DNA of 64,000 bases from Trichoplax adhaerens (GCF_000150275.1 NW_002060948.1:4568241-4632240), one strand, 5' to 3'. Numbered from the stretch's first letter, positions 13,219 through 26,408 are shown. A program made the numbers and translations. The notes: generated from the sequence alone by a model not told the origin.

Positions 13219-16178
13219 CTTAACGAAATTAAAATTTAGAAGTCGAGTTGGGAAATAAATTCTAGAATATTACATGCTATCATCTGCAGTACTAGGATAT
13301 TAAGTATTATCATCTATGAATGAATTTATAATACATCTAACCTGAATTTGCTTGATAGAAAGACATCTAGATATAATCAGAATAAATACATTAGCAGCTA
13401 AAGCATCAGTTTTTACTATACATGTAATGGCTTATATCACTAACGTTTCGGATGAGATCATTTATCGTGCAACTATAGTTGTGAATTAACTCGTAATACC
13501 AAGAATAGAACTAATGCATTAAATCCATTATTTCTCCTATAAATTAATTTGCTATTCTACCGCGTTAACATTAATGGTAACTAACGAACTATGTTATTTA
13601 ATTTATAAAATAAATGAATCTATATCGCATATAAAATAGACACCAAAAAATGTTTTATCATAATGAATCTGATCAATGTTACTAGTAACTCATTCAAAAT
13701 ACTTCCAAGTACAATTGGATAAATTCTCAACATTCATGAAGCCAAAATTGTCGCTCAAATTATACCCCTATTAAGTAATATAATCAGCATTATAGTATTT
13801 ACATCTAAATTAAAGTAAAAATCCATAGCGTACCTTTATCATCGAGCAAAGGTAAATTTAAATCGTTAGAAAATAAAGTGTTGAGAAAACATAATAAAAA
13901 ATCAAACATCAGTTAGAAATCATGCTTAAACACAGCACCTTACAGTGTTTAGACAAGTCTATTCCAATTATGTGTGATATATTGTTTTATATTATACTAT
14001 CCCGAAATCTCGCAAAACCTCGTTCGTGATAATGTTTTGTTGTAGTTTAAATTGAGTTTTCACTACAATAATCTCTTTTCAACTTGCTTCTGAATTGATT
14101 TCTATAAAGATGCATTGAAGCAATTATTATGAAGGAGTTGAGCATAGAATTTCTCTTATAAATGTTCTAGTGTCGGCTACTTGCGGTAGTTGCGGTAGTA
14201 ACGGACTCATAGTAGCTGAAAAGAAGATATTTACGATTGTTCTAGGAAAATAGTTATCTTGCCTGTACTTTCAGCCTTTCTCTATGTGTTTAGGTCTCGA
14301 CTTTGGGCCATACATTAACGAGAACAAGGGTAATAAATATTTTAAATTTTAAATGTATAAACGATCAGAAAGTAGAATTTCACCTTGCTTTAATTTTCGA
14401 GTACCTCAAGTGTATCATTACACTCACTGTATAGTATATAATCTTGGTTAAGTTAAGCTGACAGCTAAAAAATAATTGTATCTTCGTTTTGCTCTAAGAC
14501 GCTGCAGGGAACAGGTTCTTAAGTAACTTAATAGCAAGATCCCGATAATAAATAGTAAAATGGTGGCACCAGTTTGTAGGATACTAATGGTGTTAAAGAT
14601 ACTACATTTGGGTATTAGGATAGTTCAATACTATTAGTGGATAATTTAGAGGCGATAGCAACGGACTTAAGTGAGAATAGAATATGTTATAAGAAAGATT
14701 ATAAAAGGCTGGCTTCATGTGAAGGAAGTTTAGTTTGAGCTCTAGCTGTGCATGGATTACGTTGTCTAACTTTGCTACTGTTATTCCATATTATAATAAA
14801 CGTATTATTTAACAATAAAATTAAGAAATAAACTATTTTCATCTACTAACTTTGGGAAACAATTTATTAAGTTATCATGCCATAGTAAATCGCATTGTGG
14901 TAGATGACTGTAATATACTTATGCATAGTAAGTATAAATCTTATAATATGAAAATTAAAATGTAATTAAGTAGGAGTACGCCCTAACACATAATATGTAT
15001 ACACTTCCAAAAATCCAGATGCCGGCCTTTGATGCCAAACTTAGTAGAAATCATAATTATTTAATATTAATATTATTAATGGGATTACATGAAACTTATA
15101 ACCAGGTACATTATTTTACAAAAGAGACATTAATAAAGTAAAATAATGTCAGAAAAATTTGTTTAAAAACTTGTTACTTTTGCGAAACCTAAATTAAGAT
15201 TATCGGTAACGACAATAAACTTATTTGTGTGCCAGTATTTCTTTATAAAACTGAGGGCTCTCATAAAGTTGATTCTAGGCTTAATTTACGACTGTCCGCC
15301 TGAGTTTATATTATCAGAGAAATTATTTTATAACTATGAATCTAGTTGTAGCACTGATTTGTGACAATCAAGAAAATTATTGTATAAGAAAGTCATAACA
15401 GGTAAGCTTATTTCCAGAAATAACGATAAAAAATATTCATTCTGAGAGTTTTTTATTATTTTATAACGAGGTGTTCTGCTAGAGTAATGTATATCGTGGA
15501 AAAATGCTAAGATTCTACGAGCTTATATTAAAATAATTAGCAAAAACTTGCCTGTTATTAATCTAATATACTATAGATAGCAAGTGGATAATTCAATAGA
15601 TTTAATGGGAAGATACCGAATTATTATAGCCGTTGATTTATGAACGTGTTAAGGTGAAAGCAAACTTTGCCACTTAATACTGAAAGCGTTTGCTTGTACC
15701 TTAAAGCCTAATAAGTGCAAGGTGCTTCTGAAAATTCCTTAATAATTGCAATGGACGCAATTAAATATTCTTAAGCAAACAAATGACATTGTTTAATAAT
15801 TGCTACTTACCGCAAGTATGGCAAGATAGGCTACCAATAGGAGAATGCTGAAGGGTTTTCTCATCTTGGATGATCTGAGAAAGCGTAAAGCAACGTATAC
15901 AGTAGGCTAAAAATTACGAGTTATGGGAATTTATCTCCTCTGACGTTCGATTTAAATTGCCGAACACTATCAAGTGTATTATTAAGGGGATAACTTATAC
16001 TATGCTAGTAGTGATCCAGCCAGGATACAGAAGATCGAAAGAACTATATTACTTCTTCGCTATGAATTAAACTACTAATCCTTTTTAGTAGTAAACTTTT
16101 AAATGAAGTCTAGACTTTAGTCTGACTGCAGCTTATTTAATTCAATTTTTTGCTAATGATTGGTTCATTTCCAATTGA
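13219..16178. other. Stretch upstream of the partial paralog, no exon recognised
   Basis: No Ig, EGF or LamG exon is detectable on the minus strand before the assembly gap. No ATG-led leader is found near 13.2 kb. Confidence 0.5.
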
Positions 16179-16228
16179 NNNNNNNNNNNNNNNNNNNNNN
16201 NNNNNNNNNNNNNNNNNNNNNNNNNNNN
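16179..16228. other. Assembly gap (50 Ns)
   Basis: Run of 50 N bases. The round length suggests a placeholder of unknown true size. It lies between the partial paralog (13.2 kb) and the relic LamG block (18.2 kb), so missing exons could hide here. Confidence 0.98.
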
Positions 16229-17279
16229 AGAGACTAAGCACATGAGCTATCATAGAGGAATGATAAATATTATAATACCTCAAGCCAAGGTATAAATCAA
16301 GAAAGGATTCATTTCTACCGTACTGATTGAGTTAGCAAGCCTATCTAGCCGTCAACAGCAATCGAAGTCAACAAAATTCCATTAATTGTAATTACTGACG
16401 TAAGCAACATACGTAACTTTTATGAAACCCCTGCTATCATTTCTTGTGAGAGTATGCATACTACTAACTAGTAAATTAAAGTTCGGTATATATACATATA
16501 TATATATAATGCCGAACGTATGATACAGATAGTAAATGTTGCATTTTTTATAGATTTCTCTCTCTCTCTCTCTATATATATATGTAATATAGGGAAGGAC
16601 TTCTTGATCAAAAATGATCTTCAAAAATTATAAATATATTGGTCGAATTTATTTTTTTATCGAGAAGTCACTGATAGACACGTAGCATGTGAATGGTTCT
16701 CCCTTTACTATAGCAATTGCAGACTTTTGAATATGTTTGCATATTAAATGCTAAGACTGCAAATCTTTCTACCTTATTGTTTAAGTATCTAAATATGAAA
16801 TTTAGCATTGTGTAAATCTAAGTTTTAATTTTCAATTAAAATTATTTCTTAATATGTAACTGAAATGTACTGGATGTAAAGTAATAAGAATTTTCGTCTA
16901 GATTAGATTGACCATAATTACGAAAAACATTTAGAAAAAATTCCTTACACATTAGGGTCTAATTTTAGTAATTGTAGAGTAGAACCTACGAGAATACATT
17001 ACAATGCTCTAATTACTAATATCGCAATAATGATGGTAGGAAGTAAAGAATTATAAATAAATAAATAAGTAAAGTTTATTTTGCCACATTAATAAATAAA
17101 ACTAGACTGTGGATTACTTTGAATGCATTGGACGTACCAAAATCAGTAATACGAAGGTATATGAGATAATTAGTAATTATAATAAATTATTCATTTTAGT
17201 ATTACTTAAACTATCCGGATAATTCATTCAAAACAAAATCCAAACTTTTTTTTCGCAGCTCGGTTTCAATAATAAAATT
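16229..17279. other. Stretch between the assembly gap and the left duplication copy, microsatellites only
   Basis: AT-rich DNA holding the TA and CT/TA tracts at 16490-16583. I see no exon on either strand; the 80-codon minus-strand frame here runs through the repeats. Confidence 0.5.
16490..16583. repeat. TA and CT/TA microsatellites
   Basis: A (TA)n tract at about 16490-16507 and a (CT)n run passing into (AT)n at about 16557-16582, separated by roughly 50 bases of non-repetitive sequence. An open frame overlapping them on the minus strand is a by-product of the repeat. Confidence 0.85.
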
Positions 17280-18239
17280 TTAAGAGAAAAATTAACCATA
17301 GTAAAATATACATAACTGACTACATATCACTTAAATTCTTAGATATAATTATTAGCTTATACGATCATTTTTAAATTAAGCAGGTTTTAAGAGACGCTAA
17401 AAGATGAGCAATACGCAATATTCGACGAGTACCTAGTCTTAATGTTGTTAGAATTTATCTTGCTATGAATATGTTAACTGCATTTATAACACTTCCGTTA
17501 GCACCAAGTAACTTACACTATGATAAGAGTAAGTTGAAACTCATTATTATATCGCATAGCAATTTAGCAGGGATTTTTAGCGTTGCTTAGTGAATCAATG
17601 CTAGAATAATTTACCATGAAAGTTGGGCTGTATCATTCGACAGACTTACAAGCAAATTTCAGAATTGAATTAGTATAATACTTATACGTCATAAATGCGA
17701 TTTAATAATGAGCTGGTAAGATTTCGATCATTTTCTCCATTATTTAATTACTTTCTAGCAAAAAATTTAATTTCCGTAAACAATAAATCGAATGCATAGC
17801 TATAGTCAGTCACTTCACGTATTCTACATACGAATTCTAGCCAATATATTAAGGTTTCTAAGCAGAGCTAAGAATTCTAAGTGCTATCGATTAATTTTAG
17901 GAGACAAATTTTCATATCTGATTTGAACTGTATTTTACATAAGGCAGTCTGTAATATGTATAGAGATCTAAATAATACTATCTATTTAAAATCAGAAAAT
18001 TTCAACATTTGGCGAAAAGATTCTATCTGATACTCAGAATAAAGGTAAATGGTAAATTTTATTAAGAAAATATTGTCAATATCATAATAACATTAATTGC
18101 ATAGCACTTAATAACAACTAATAGATTTAAAATTACAAGCGTATTTGATTAGAAATGTTCTCATACAAGCTTAAATTGAAGTTATAGATTAGTACAATAT
18201 ATTATAATGTAGAGAATCAGGTACTAAATGTTATAAAAG

Positions 18240-20270
18240 TTTAATTGTTTTTAATTTGTAGCCATCATTACAAGCTATAGTTACCAATAACTATGCCACA
18301 AAGAGTATCTTGAACTGCCATCCAGACCCACGCGGGCCCTTAGTATATCCTTGGAAATCTGTAGTAAATCTATCGCCTGTTTTGGAAGCGATATTATCTG
18401 TTCCTCCTTACTGAACTTTCACAATTATCTTATGCTAACCTATTTTCGCTTTATACTTTGAAGTCTGCGAGTATTGAGGTAGATGATTCTAACTCATAGA
18501 AATATCATTCGATACTTGTAGAGAATTGTCACTCTAGGAGATTGATTAGTACCAGTAGCTTGGTGTTACGAAACTGCTTTCTTGATCTGACCTAAATTAG
18601 TCTATCTAATCTATTTAACCTCTATTAACTTCGGGATTTTCTCAATTAGAAAATTTTCTTATTGCAACACCTGAGAATAGAGTTCAACAATAAGGATTAA
18701 AGTTAGTTGAATTTTATTTAGTACTAGTTATAATGTGCATTAATACCAGTGTACTCGATGTTAGCATCAGTGGAATTGAAATTAAAAAATTAATAATTAA
18801 GCTTATATATAGTTTAATCCTAAGTCACATAAACGCTCCGGTACTAGTCTCTCATATTAAATTAAGTAATATTCTATAACGAAGCTCTGTTTTCATTTTT
18901 GAAAATTTAGGCAAAATAAAATGTCTATATTGAATAATTTAAAAACAGGACTGTAAAAATTTTAGATAGAAGAAATACCCCTAGATTATTGATTTCGTAG
19001 ATATAAATAGAATTTTATGTAGATACATTGTAACTTTAACAGTATGAGCCCTGCCATCACTAACAGATTGTGGTGCTGTCAACAACGCCTCCCCGTATCT
19101 AAATTAAACCTATTGATTATTTGTTAGAATTAATATATATAGTATTTTATATTGATTAGCGTCTTAAGTAGAAATCTGACCAATAAGTACAAGTACAGTA
19201 TTTATAATTTTGGTATTTAATATCATTGGATTGAATAATATGTCCTACCATAGCTCGACTCGGCCAGAATTGACAGTAACATAAATGTAATGGGTCGTAG
19301 AAGTTACTATCTTAAACACAGAAAACACAAATTAAACTTCGTTTCTATATTATTTTATGATATACAATTAATAGTATAACTATAATTACGCATACATTGC
19401 CTTGCCAATAAAGTAGTCCGCTAGACTGATTGGTTGCAAATGTAAACTGTATATCTTGCTGCCTGTATATTATAGTCACAGTAATCAACGTAGCGCAATT
19501 AAATTTGTACAAAAGTTCTTAATTATTAAGTAGTAATAACGCAATAAAATCTAGTACTATCACTTACTCTTTTAATGCATTGATATAATAACGTAAGTAA
19601 CTATTTCCATTGAAAGATGCTCCATCAGACGAACTAAACGATAAGGCTAATAAAGTAGAGGGTTAGTCAATAAGATTATAAACACACTGATCGTGCAATA
19701 AATAAAATAAAGTAGATGTACTAATATCTATAATAGGCTAGTTAATTACTATACCTGTATCATAAGTAACTATTTTCATTAAAAGATGCTCCATCAGGCA
19801 AACTAAACGATAGCACTAGCAAAGTAGAGGGTTATTTAATGGAATTATAAACATACGAAGCAAAAATTGTATCATTTCTGCACGGTGCACTGTGATATGG
19901 ATCTGATGGTGATGTATAATTTCTTTCGCAAAGCATTCCAAAATTACTAGATTGGCAGTTACAAATACAATAGTTTCTATCAGCTACCATAAGCAAGCAT
20001 CGGTATTTTGGAAACTATTCTGATCATAAGAATTATCGTAGGCTAATTATTCGCGGTTTCTAAGACGCCACTTACCAAATTATGGGTGGAATTGTCTAAT
20101 TCACTGTCAAATCTAGAGATACATCCTAAAAACGGAATTGAACCTCGAAGATTGAATTTTGATCAAATTGATTGATGATTCCTAGAAACTTCCAATGTGG
20201 CAAATCAGTAATTATTCTGCTTTCTGATTGTCTAGTATGCTTTTGCACAAAATTACGTTAGAGTACTTAG
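18240..20270 (-). pseudogene. Decayed tandem copy of the LamG1-EGF and terminal LamG exons
   Basis: Sequence matches 26.5-28.2 kb in the same order. The LamG/EGF part (19.86-20.27 kb) is broken by indels. The terminal-LamG exons at about 19567-19645, 19391-19457 and 19240-19300 are nearly intact. The copy of the fourth exon (near 19.02-19.11 kb) has four Cs where the main gene has five, giving a frameshift and early stop. The fifth exon copy is truncated near 18.58 kb. In the last exon copy the conserved FQGC Cys has become Tyr. There is also a duplicated first exon, with a stop, at 19762-19853. It cannot encode a working LamG and is best called a relic. Confidence 0.72.
19593..19853. repeat. 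Local duplication of the first terminal-LamG exon
   Basis: Two copies of about 93 bases, 19593-19685 and 19762-19853, share the exon segment CTCCATCAG..GAACTAAACGATA and flank. The left copy matches the live exon at 27536-27614. The right copy is diverged, and its minus-strand frame is closed by a TGA. It sits between the relic LamG exons and the relic EGF sequence. Confidence 0.65.
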
Positions 20271-21995
20271 CTTCCTTACTTTCTATGGTAAAACATATGA
20301 ACATTCCAAAGGAGAGTATAAAAGCGAACTAAAATTACGGTGTGGGAGAGAGGGAATAAATGATACTATGCAAACCTTGACTACCTAAACGGATCTTACA
20401 CTAACGAGTGACCAAAGTGCTCAATGGAAACTGTCTGTTTTTCATATCAGTAGCTATGCTACGGTCAATCCCGGGAATGACCGGCAATTAGCTACTAAGC
20501 TAATACTACCACAGTACTATGATAAACGTAAATAAACTAATTTTCATCAACAGTATCTAGAGATGAAACTAACTTGTATAATATATATTCGCAATCACTT
20601 AAACAAAGATGACTATCCTCGATAATTACATAACAGGGAGGAGCATTGACGGCGAAAACTGCCAAGTAAATTAGTACATTGTTCTTGACAATCCCCATTC
20701 GAAATAATAAATCTAGTTAATAACAGATATTTTTCGCTAATGGTTGATTACCTTGTACGTAATTAATTCCAGCGAACTCATTTCTCACTATGCACTTGTA
20801 ACTACCTAGGGTATTTACTTTTTTACCATACTGATAGGGATTCTAGGGGTATTCGTTAATTTCTAATGAATGGAAATTATAACGTACAGCAGCATTAAGG
20901 TCATTGCGGTAGTAAATATTGATCCAATGTAATGCCACTTGTTAGAAAATTGATGACCGTGGTCACAGTAAACGCCCGTATATCAAGTTCTGCATCAATA
21001 TTTAGAATCATTATGAGATTGAGTGCATGTCCTTTTTACGTAAGGATTGGAATGACAGTTATCTGATTTAATATTGAATTGTTGTAAAAATAGATTAATG
21101 GTTACTTTCCCATTTTGAGATTATAAAGCTTTGTTGATTTGAACAATTTATAAGCCAAAGTAATCACAAGTAAAACTTAGCTCTTAAAAAAAAAGTTTGT
21201 TTGATCTACGAGATCTTTCTGAGCAAAGTTTATCTGTGATTGAAATTACGATAAAATAAATTGAAAAATAACTGTATCTTGTCGAATAATGACGCTGATT
21301 GCAAACTGGTAGTGGATGAAGTAGATAGATGAGATAACAGTCATAATTTTTGACAGTGGTGGTTTGATTTCAATGAAAAGGATTGCGGCCCCATGAAAAG
21401 CATACTTTGCCGACGACAATATTTTCTTAAACTGATAGCAAGGTAAAGACATCGACGATTTTGAAGTATCTAAAAAGGGTAACAAAAGGAGGAAGCTTCT
21501 TCAAACAACAATATTGATAGGCCGATGCCTAATAATATTGTATTTAGGCTCTTGTATTGCATAATGCAGAGAAATCTTTCTAAATAACTTGACGCCATTG
21601 CTCGTCATTAATTCACAATTTTAACTTACAGGATTGCAGTCTTCAAATTAATAAAATATTCGAAGAATATAGTAATAAATTACGACAGTATAAATAAAAG
21701 TATTTATAGTACTTGTTGGATAATTTTCCGTCAGTTATTCTGGTGAGACTGTAACGCATCTAATCATGCTTAACCTTCCTCCGAATATCATCTGGCTATT
21801 GTAGCTACCATCTAAACGATACCAAGAATTATTTAAATATAATCGATCACGAGTAATATCTAAAAATTACTCAACTCAATATATTGATCTTATAGTATCA
21901 GTTAGCAAGATACGATTATGACATGGATCAGTTCATATTAACTAAGCAATCCGATAATGATGTTAAAGTGAAGACGTATTACTAGCCTAAGAAAT
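20271..21995. other. Stretch between relic LamG block and EGF cluster, no clear feature
   Basis: No convincing exon. A plus-strand Cys-containing open stretch near 21.36-21.46 kb and an overlapping 79-codon minus-strand frame were examined and not accepted. Confidence 0.45.
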
Positions 21996-22690
21996 TTATT
22001 TTTCAAACTGCAAATTTTGCATGTTTTTTAAACTTAAACAGGAAGTATTGTCTGCTTTTAAAATTTTACCAGCTGGACACCGGCAGTAGTAACTACCAAT
22101 TGTGCTGGTACAATTTCCTTGACACAGCTGATTCTGGCATTCATCAATATCTATCATTAACGACGCAAATCGATACATAAAGAAGGATGAAAATGGTCGA
22201 ATTCGATCTATTTCTAAATATCAAAAGTTTAATTATAATAGTAAATAAAGCAACCGACTATTTTGGTATTGCTTTCCATTAAAACTGAGATCGCATTGGC
22301 ATTGGTATTGAAGTCTAATAATAATACATTTTCCATGATTGCAAGGGCCAGGTTCGCATGGATGAAAAGCTAGTATGTAAAGTGAAAAAGTTGTAGACGG
22401 CTATACGCTGGATAGTGATTAGTATCGAGCTGACCACTGTTGAAAGAACACTGTACCTTTTTCTCAGTGTTCTTCGATGTCACCTACAGGATATAAACAT
22501 GTATAGCCTGATTTTTCTGAAGTACAATTACCGTAATTAAGGCAAGGATTTAGATTACAACAATCAATAAAGAGTTAAGAAAGGCACAATATTTATGAAA
22601 TTAGAAGCAGGCGATTCGATTTGCCGTTTCCAAGGCTTTAACATCATATCAAATGAACATATTCGGTTTATTTGGCCAAGTAGGAGCAGA
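21996..22690 (-). pseudogene. Cluster of EGF-like domain sequences with LamG-tail remnant, probably decaying
   Basis: Reading on the minus strand: a stretch at 22.69-22.60 kb resembles the LamG tail at 27.97-28.02 kb. Then an EGF-like segment at about 22.57-22.48 kb (CNLNPCLNYGNC, YTCLYPVGD) has Tyr in place of the fifth Cys. A second at 22369-22265 (CEPGPCNHGKC, YQCQCDLSFNGKQY) has Tyr where the sixth Cys is expected. A complete calcium-binding EGF follows at 22150-22000 (DIDECQNQLCQGNC, YYCRCPAG, NTSC), with a good ATGATAG acceptor and an open frame to a stop at 21996. It could be a poorly conserved live gene, but two lost cysteines favour decay. Confidence 0.5.
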
Positions 22691-23453
22691 ATTGAATTTT
22701 GAAACTTAGCGGATAGGCAATTGTTACAGTGTTAAATACTGTATTAGAGTTGAAATATCTATGTTAGGATAATTCTGCTAGACTATCCTTACTTAGTTAA
22801 CTTCTAATTTGGATATACTGTGTTTTAATATAGCACTGACTTTTTATGACAGTGACACTTATACACATACTGAAATTAATAGTTATAATAGGGATGCAAA
22901 TCATCTACTTACAGTTCGAATCATTGTGATTGTAATTTACTTATGCTAGATTGTAAATTATCATGGAAATGTTCCGTGGTAGGACATATCGTAATCTGAC
23001 TATTCTGTATTAGTCATTACATGCCTATGTTCGTAAATACTGTTGTCTGCATTAAGGGAGCAGTAGCTATAATTAATATCTAATTCAGTAAATGATTCCG
23101 AGGTTAATTGTATTAACTATGACTCATGAACTATTGAGGAACAGTATATAAATGCAGTATATCGTGAAATAAAGAGAATTCTGAAACTTAGTGTTTAACG
23201 TAAAATACGAGACGTTCAAGTCTTTGTGTAGTCTGCTAGTAGAGCAAAAGCGTTTCAGATAGTGCAGATATCGTTCCTTGATACGTGGTTCAAGGAATTG
23301 ACTTATTGATTGTACATTACGTTATCTTGTTGCAAAGCTGTTTTGTGACAGTAATAAAGTTTTTATGTTAAATACTCAAATATACTGATTAGTAATTGAA
23401 GAAAGAATGGGAAAAGTTTGAATAACCTTGTGGATAACTACCGCGCATCTAAC
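22691..23453. other. Stretch between the EGF cluster and the isolated Cys-rich stretch, no clear feature
   Basis: AT-rich DNA. A strong GTAAGT donor sequence near 22908 follows only closed frames, so no exon is called. Confidence 0.4.
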
Positions 23454-23598
23454 CTGAAGAAATCGTTTGGCAATCACAAACTGTTCCACGACAAGTCATT
23501 TGCAAGATATAATTATTAATTATTGGTGATTCCATCGAACAGTACCAAATATTAGTTAGATCTTCATCACATCGTAATCTCGATCCTTGATTGATGCT
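23454..23598 (-). CDS. Possible isolated Cys-rich exon of unknown family
   Basis: A 145 nt stretch on the minus strand with an AG acceptor (TTTTAAG) and a GTTAGA donor is open in one frame and contains six Cys: LRCDEDLTNIWYC, then LQMTCRGTVCDC. I do not recognise the pattern as EGF, LE, LDLa or Kunitz. It lies upstream, in the minus-strand sense, of the EGF cluster at 22.7-22.0 kb and might belong to the same remnant gene. A chance open stretch of this length is also possible. Confidence 0.25.
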
Positions 23599-25319
23599 CT
23601 TAAAAGTGATCTACTTGTCTAATTTAACTAGTGATATTGCCAACATGGGTTTAGTATTTTGAAGGTGTAGCAAATTATAATATATATGTGATACTGTCAC
23701 ACACCACTAGTGACAAAGTAGTCTACACACGCCAATCCTTGCGGAGAACACCACCTACTAACTTAAAGAGGCGAGATTAGCTATATCACCAAATAATTCA
23801 GTTCCAACGACCGAATACTTTGGAATAATTATAGCGTCACAGATGATGTAGACGAGATAGTAAGAGATTTACTATCATTTATTACTGAAGGAATCTTGCC
23901 ACCCAAGATTATAGTCTTAGAATTAAATATCAATTGATAAACTAGTAGACTATCTAACCGACTAACTAACTAAAAAGGGATCTTCAGGCACCAACCTTTT
24001 ATAGTCTCGTCAGAAACTCCTGGTGCACATAAAATAAAGCTATCCTTTTAAAGTCATAGGAATTATTATGAATATTGTCATTAAAGACTTCATATAAGAT
24101 AATTAATTAACAACTTCTATTGTTAAGAACTGATAATTAATTAATAAATTAATAAAGAGCTTAACTAGTAAACAGTGCATTATCATATTAATCAAAGATT
24201 AAACAGATTATATGAAGAAATGATAATTAATAAAACGTCAATCCACACAAAAAATATTTAATATTACTCAATAATTAGGACGAGCTTACGCATCGTAACA
24301 GACACAGGTAGGAATTTTCCCAGTTTACGGTCCTTTCTGTATCCGATACGTTAGTCCATTAACAAACTAAGATTAGTGAATACGAAATATATTACACGTA
24401 TTCAACGAATAAATTAGTCAATTTGCAAGACTGTGCTTGGTACGAAATAAACTATTTAAGCAGTAACAAGAAGAGTCTTGAAGCAAGAGGTTTCAAGAAT
24501 TGATACTAGTAATTTCCCACCTGAAAGTACGGTGGGAACGTCCGACAAGATAATCTATGTCGTCGAATCGTCTAAAACGAAAATATTGTAAAGCAGCATC
24601 GATAGAGATCTAAATTTTAAATATTAAAATAACAGATGGTAGAAAATTTACAAAAAATGAAAGGGTTACTAGAAAACCTTGCCCACACGACCTAAATTCT
24701 AGATTCTGCGTCTTTGCACTCATTACGCCGAAGGTATACAAGAGCGTCTACAAACTTACCTAAATAAATGTCTAATTTGTAAATGAACAAATTAAGCTGT
24801 CAAAGTTGCGTATAATCTGTTTGGATTAAAAATTCAGTGCAAGTAATTCATACAAGCGTTGCTCGTTCTTGGCGTCTATATTGTTATTCTTTTCCCTTAC
24901 TACTATTACAGTATACTTCAGGAGATCATTCAAAATTGCTTCAATTAATACCCAAGACATTCTGTCTCGATTTTATGACATGATGCCGCCTTTTTTATGG
25001 ATAAGAATGCATTTTAATAAAAGTATAATTCTGGTAGTTAGGCGTGTTTTTTTGTTGAACTGTAATATATACGTATGAGTATGTTGCAGCCATAATATAA
25101 TATTCAATTTAGCATTGTCAATAATAGCTTTACTTCATTTTGTAGTAAGAGAAGAGAATATTATATCGTAATCAAGTGACGGTGAGAAATTTTTTATGCA
25201 CAGTCTGGCTTATTCGTCATTTTAGCCAATTAATTTGAATGCGAGACAGATTGGATGATGGAGAAGCCAAAACTGGATTGAATGCAATGAAAAATAGACT
25301 AAATGATGAAAATTCTAAA
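23599..25319. other. Stretch upstream of the right duplication copy, no clear feature
   Basis: AT-rich DNA with a plus-strand frame of 69 codons (24869-25078) that shows no known motif. A sequence near 24.01 kb (ACTCCTGGTGCA) resembles the ends of the LTR-like fragments but stands alone. Confidence 0.4.
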
Positions 25320-26402
25320 AAAATTCAACTGTAGTAAATATAACTACCAACTACATATTCCTTAAGTTCTTGGATGGAATCTTAAGCTGCCTAAGCTTTT
25401 TCAGATTTAAAAAATTTGCTTTTTGTAACGATAAACAACATGCAGTACTTTATGATAAGAGTATCGCAAAATTTATTAGCTTATTATACAGCAATTTAGC
25501 AAAGACTTTTAGTGTTCCTTAATTTATCAAGGTCTGTCACAACCGAGATTGTAACACAAGAATTAAACGGGATTCTTTCCTCTAAAGTAGACTTAACTAT
25601 CTAAGCAACTAACTCTAAGCACTCTTTAATCAACCAAACTTAGATTCGAGTCTTAGACGATAGATTACTCACGTTTCTATGACATTTAATATTAGTTAAT
25701 TAGTAGCTAGGTGTCAACATATGATTCATCACACAACAAAATTATAATATTGATGATGCATTAATTAATGAATGTCACAAGGTCACAATACTTTACTCTG
25801 AAATTTGTGTTCTGTATCGTTGGGTAACCTTCCATACAAATTGCAGAACTAAATTAGTATAATGCTGATGCATCATTGATACGATTCAATAATGAGCTTG
25901 AGAAATATTTGTAAATTTCAGCTATCGTGATAGCTCCTTTCCCGTAAAAATTAAAATTAAGAGTTTCATAAACAATAAATAGTTTACATAGCTATAGCTA
26001 GCTATTTCACCTATTTTAATACGGAAGCTAGCTATTATATTAAGGCTTCTAGCAGAACTAAAAGTCTTAAGTGCTATCAATTAATTTTAGGTGACAAGTT
26101 TTATATCTGCTATGAACTGTGTCTTGCATAATGCGGTCGGCAATTAGTAATAAATGAACGGTAGCTAAAGTGCTATATTAATATAGGGTCTTTGTAGAAA
26201 TTGCGACAGCAGATATCCATATAATTCTAAATAATATTGCCTATTTTACCTTATAAAATTGTAATATTTTGTGAAAGGCACTCTATCTGATATTAAAAAT
26301 AAAGTAAATAGTAAATTTTATTTCTGAAATATCGTTGGAGATTATATCATTGATTGTATAACAATTTACTAACAATTAATAGATTTAAAATTACTAGCTT
26401 AT

Positions 26403-26408
26403 TTTATT
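26403..26408 (-). promoter_or_regulatory. Candidate polyadenylation signal (AATAAA) for the perlecan-like gene
   Basis: AATAAA on the minus strand (TTTATT on plus) about 120 bases after the TAG stop at 26526. It is the first canonical hexamer found downstream. AT-rich sequence makes chance matches common, so this is only a candidate. Confidence 0.35.

Larger units (their letters stand above)
17280..20270. repeat. Segmental tandem duplication, left copy (pairs with 25320-28200)
   Basis: The block shares ordered, collinear similarity with 25320-28200. Examples: ACTACATAT.ACTTAAATTCTTAG near 17.32 kb against 25.35 kb; CTATGATAAGAGTA near 17.52 kb against 25.45 kb; the ATTAATTTTAGG stretch at 17.89 kb against 26.08 kb; then the LamG exons. 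Most of it is visibly diverged with indels, but the part at about 18.93-19.69 kb is almost identical to its partner. Confidence 0.75.

Noticed and set aside
16382-16624. 80-codon minus-strand frame
   Set aside because: Runs through CT/TA microsatellites; the peptide is a repeat artefact.
21246-21485. 79-codon minus-strand frame and an overlapping plus-strand Cys-rich stretch resembling part of a Kunitz domain
   Set aside because: The plus-strand reading is interrupted by stops and lacks the Kunitz Cys spacing; the minus frame has no motif.
23990-24050. Third LTR end (ACTCCTGGTGCA)
   Set aside because: Only the terminal motif is similar; no TATA, leader or gag start nearby.
24869-25078. 69-codon plus-strand frame
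   Set aside because: No motif; isolated; similar in length to random frames elsewhere.
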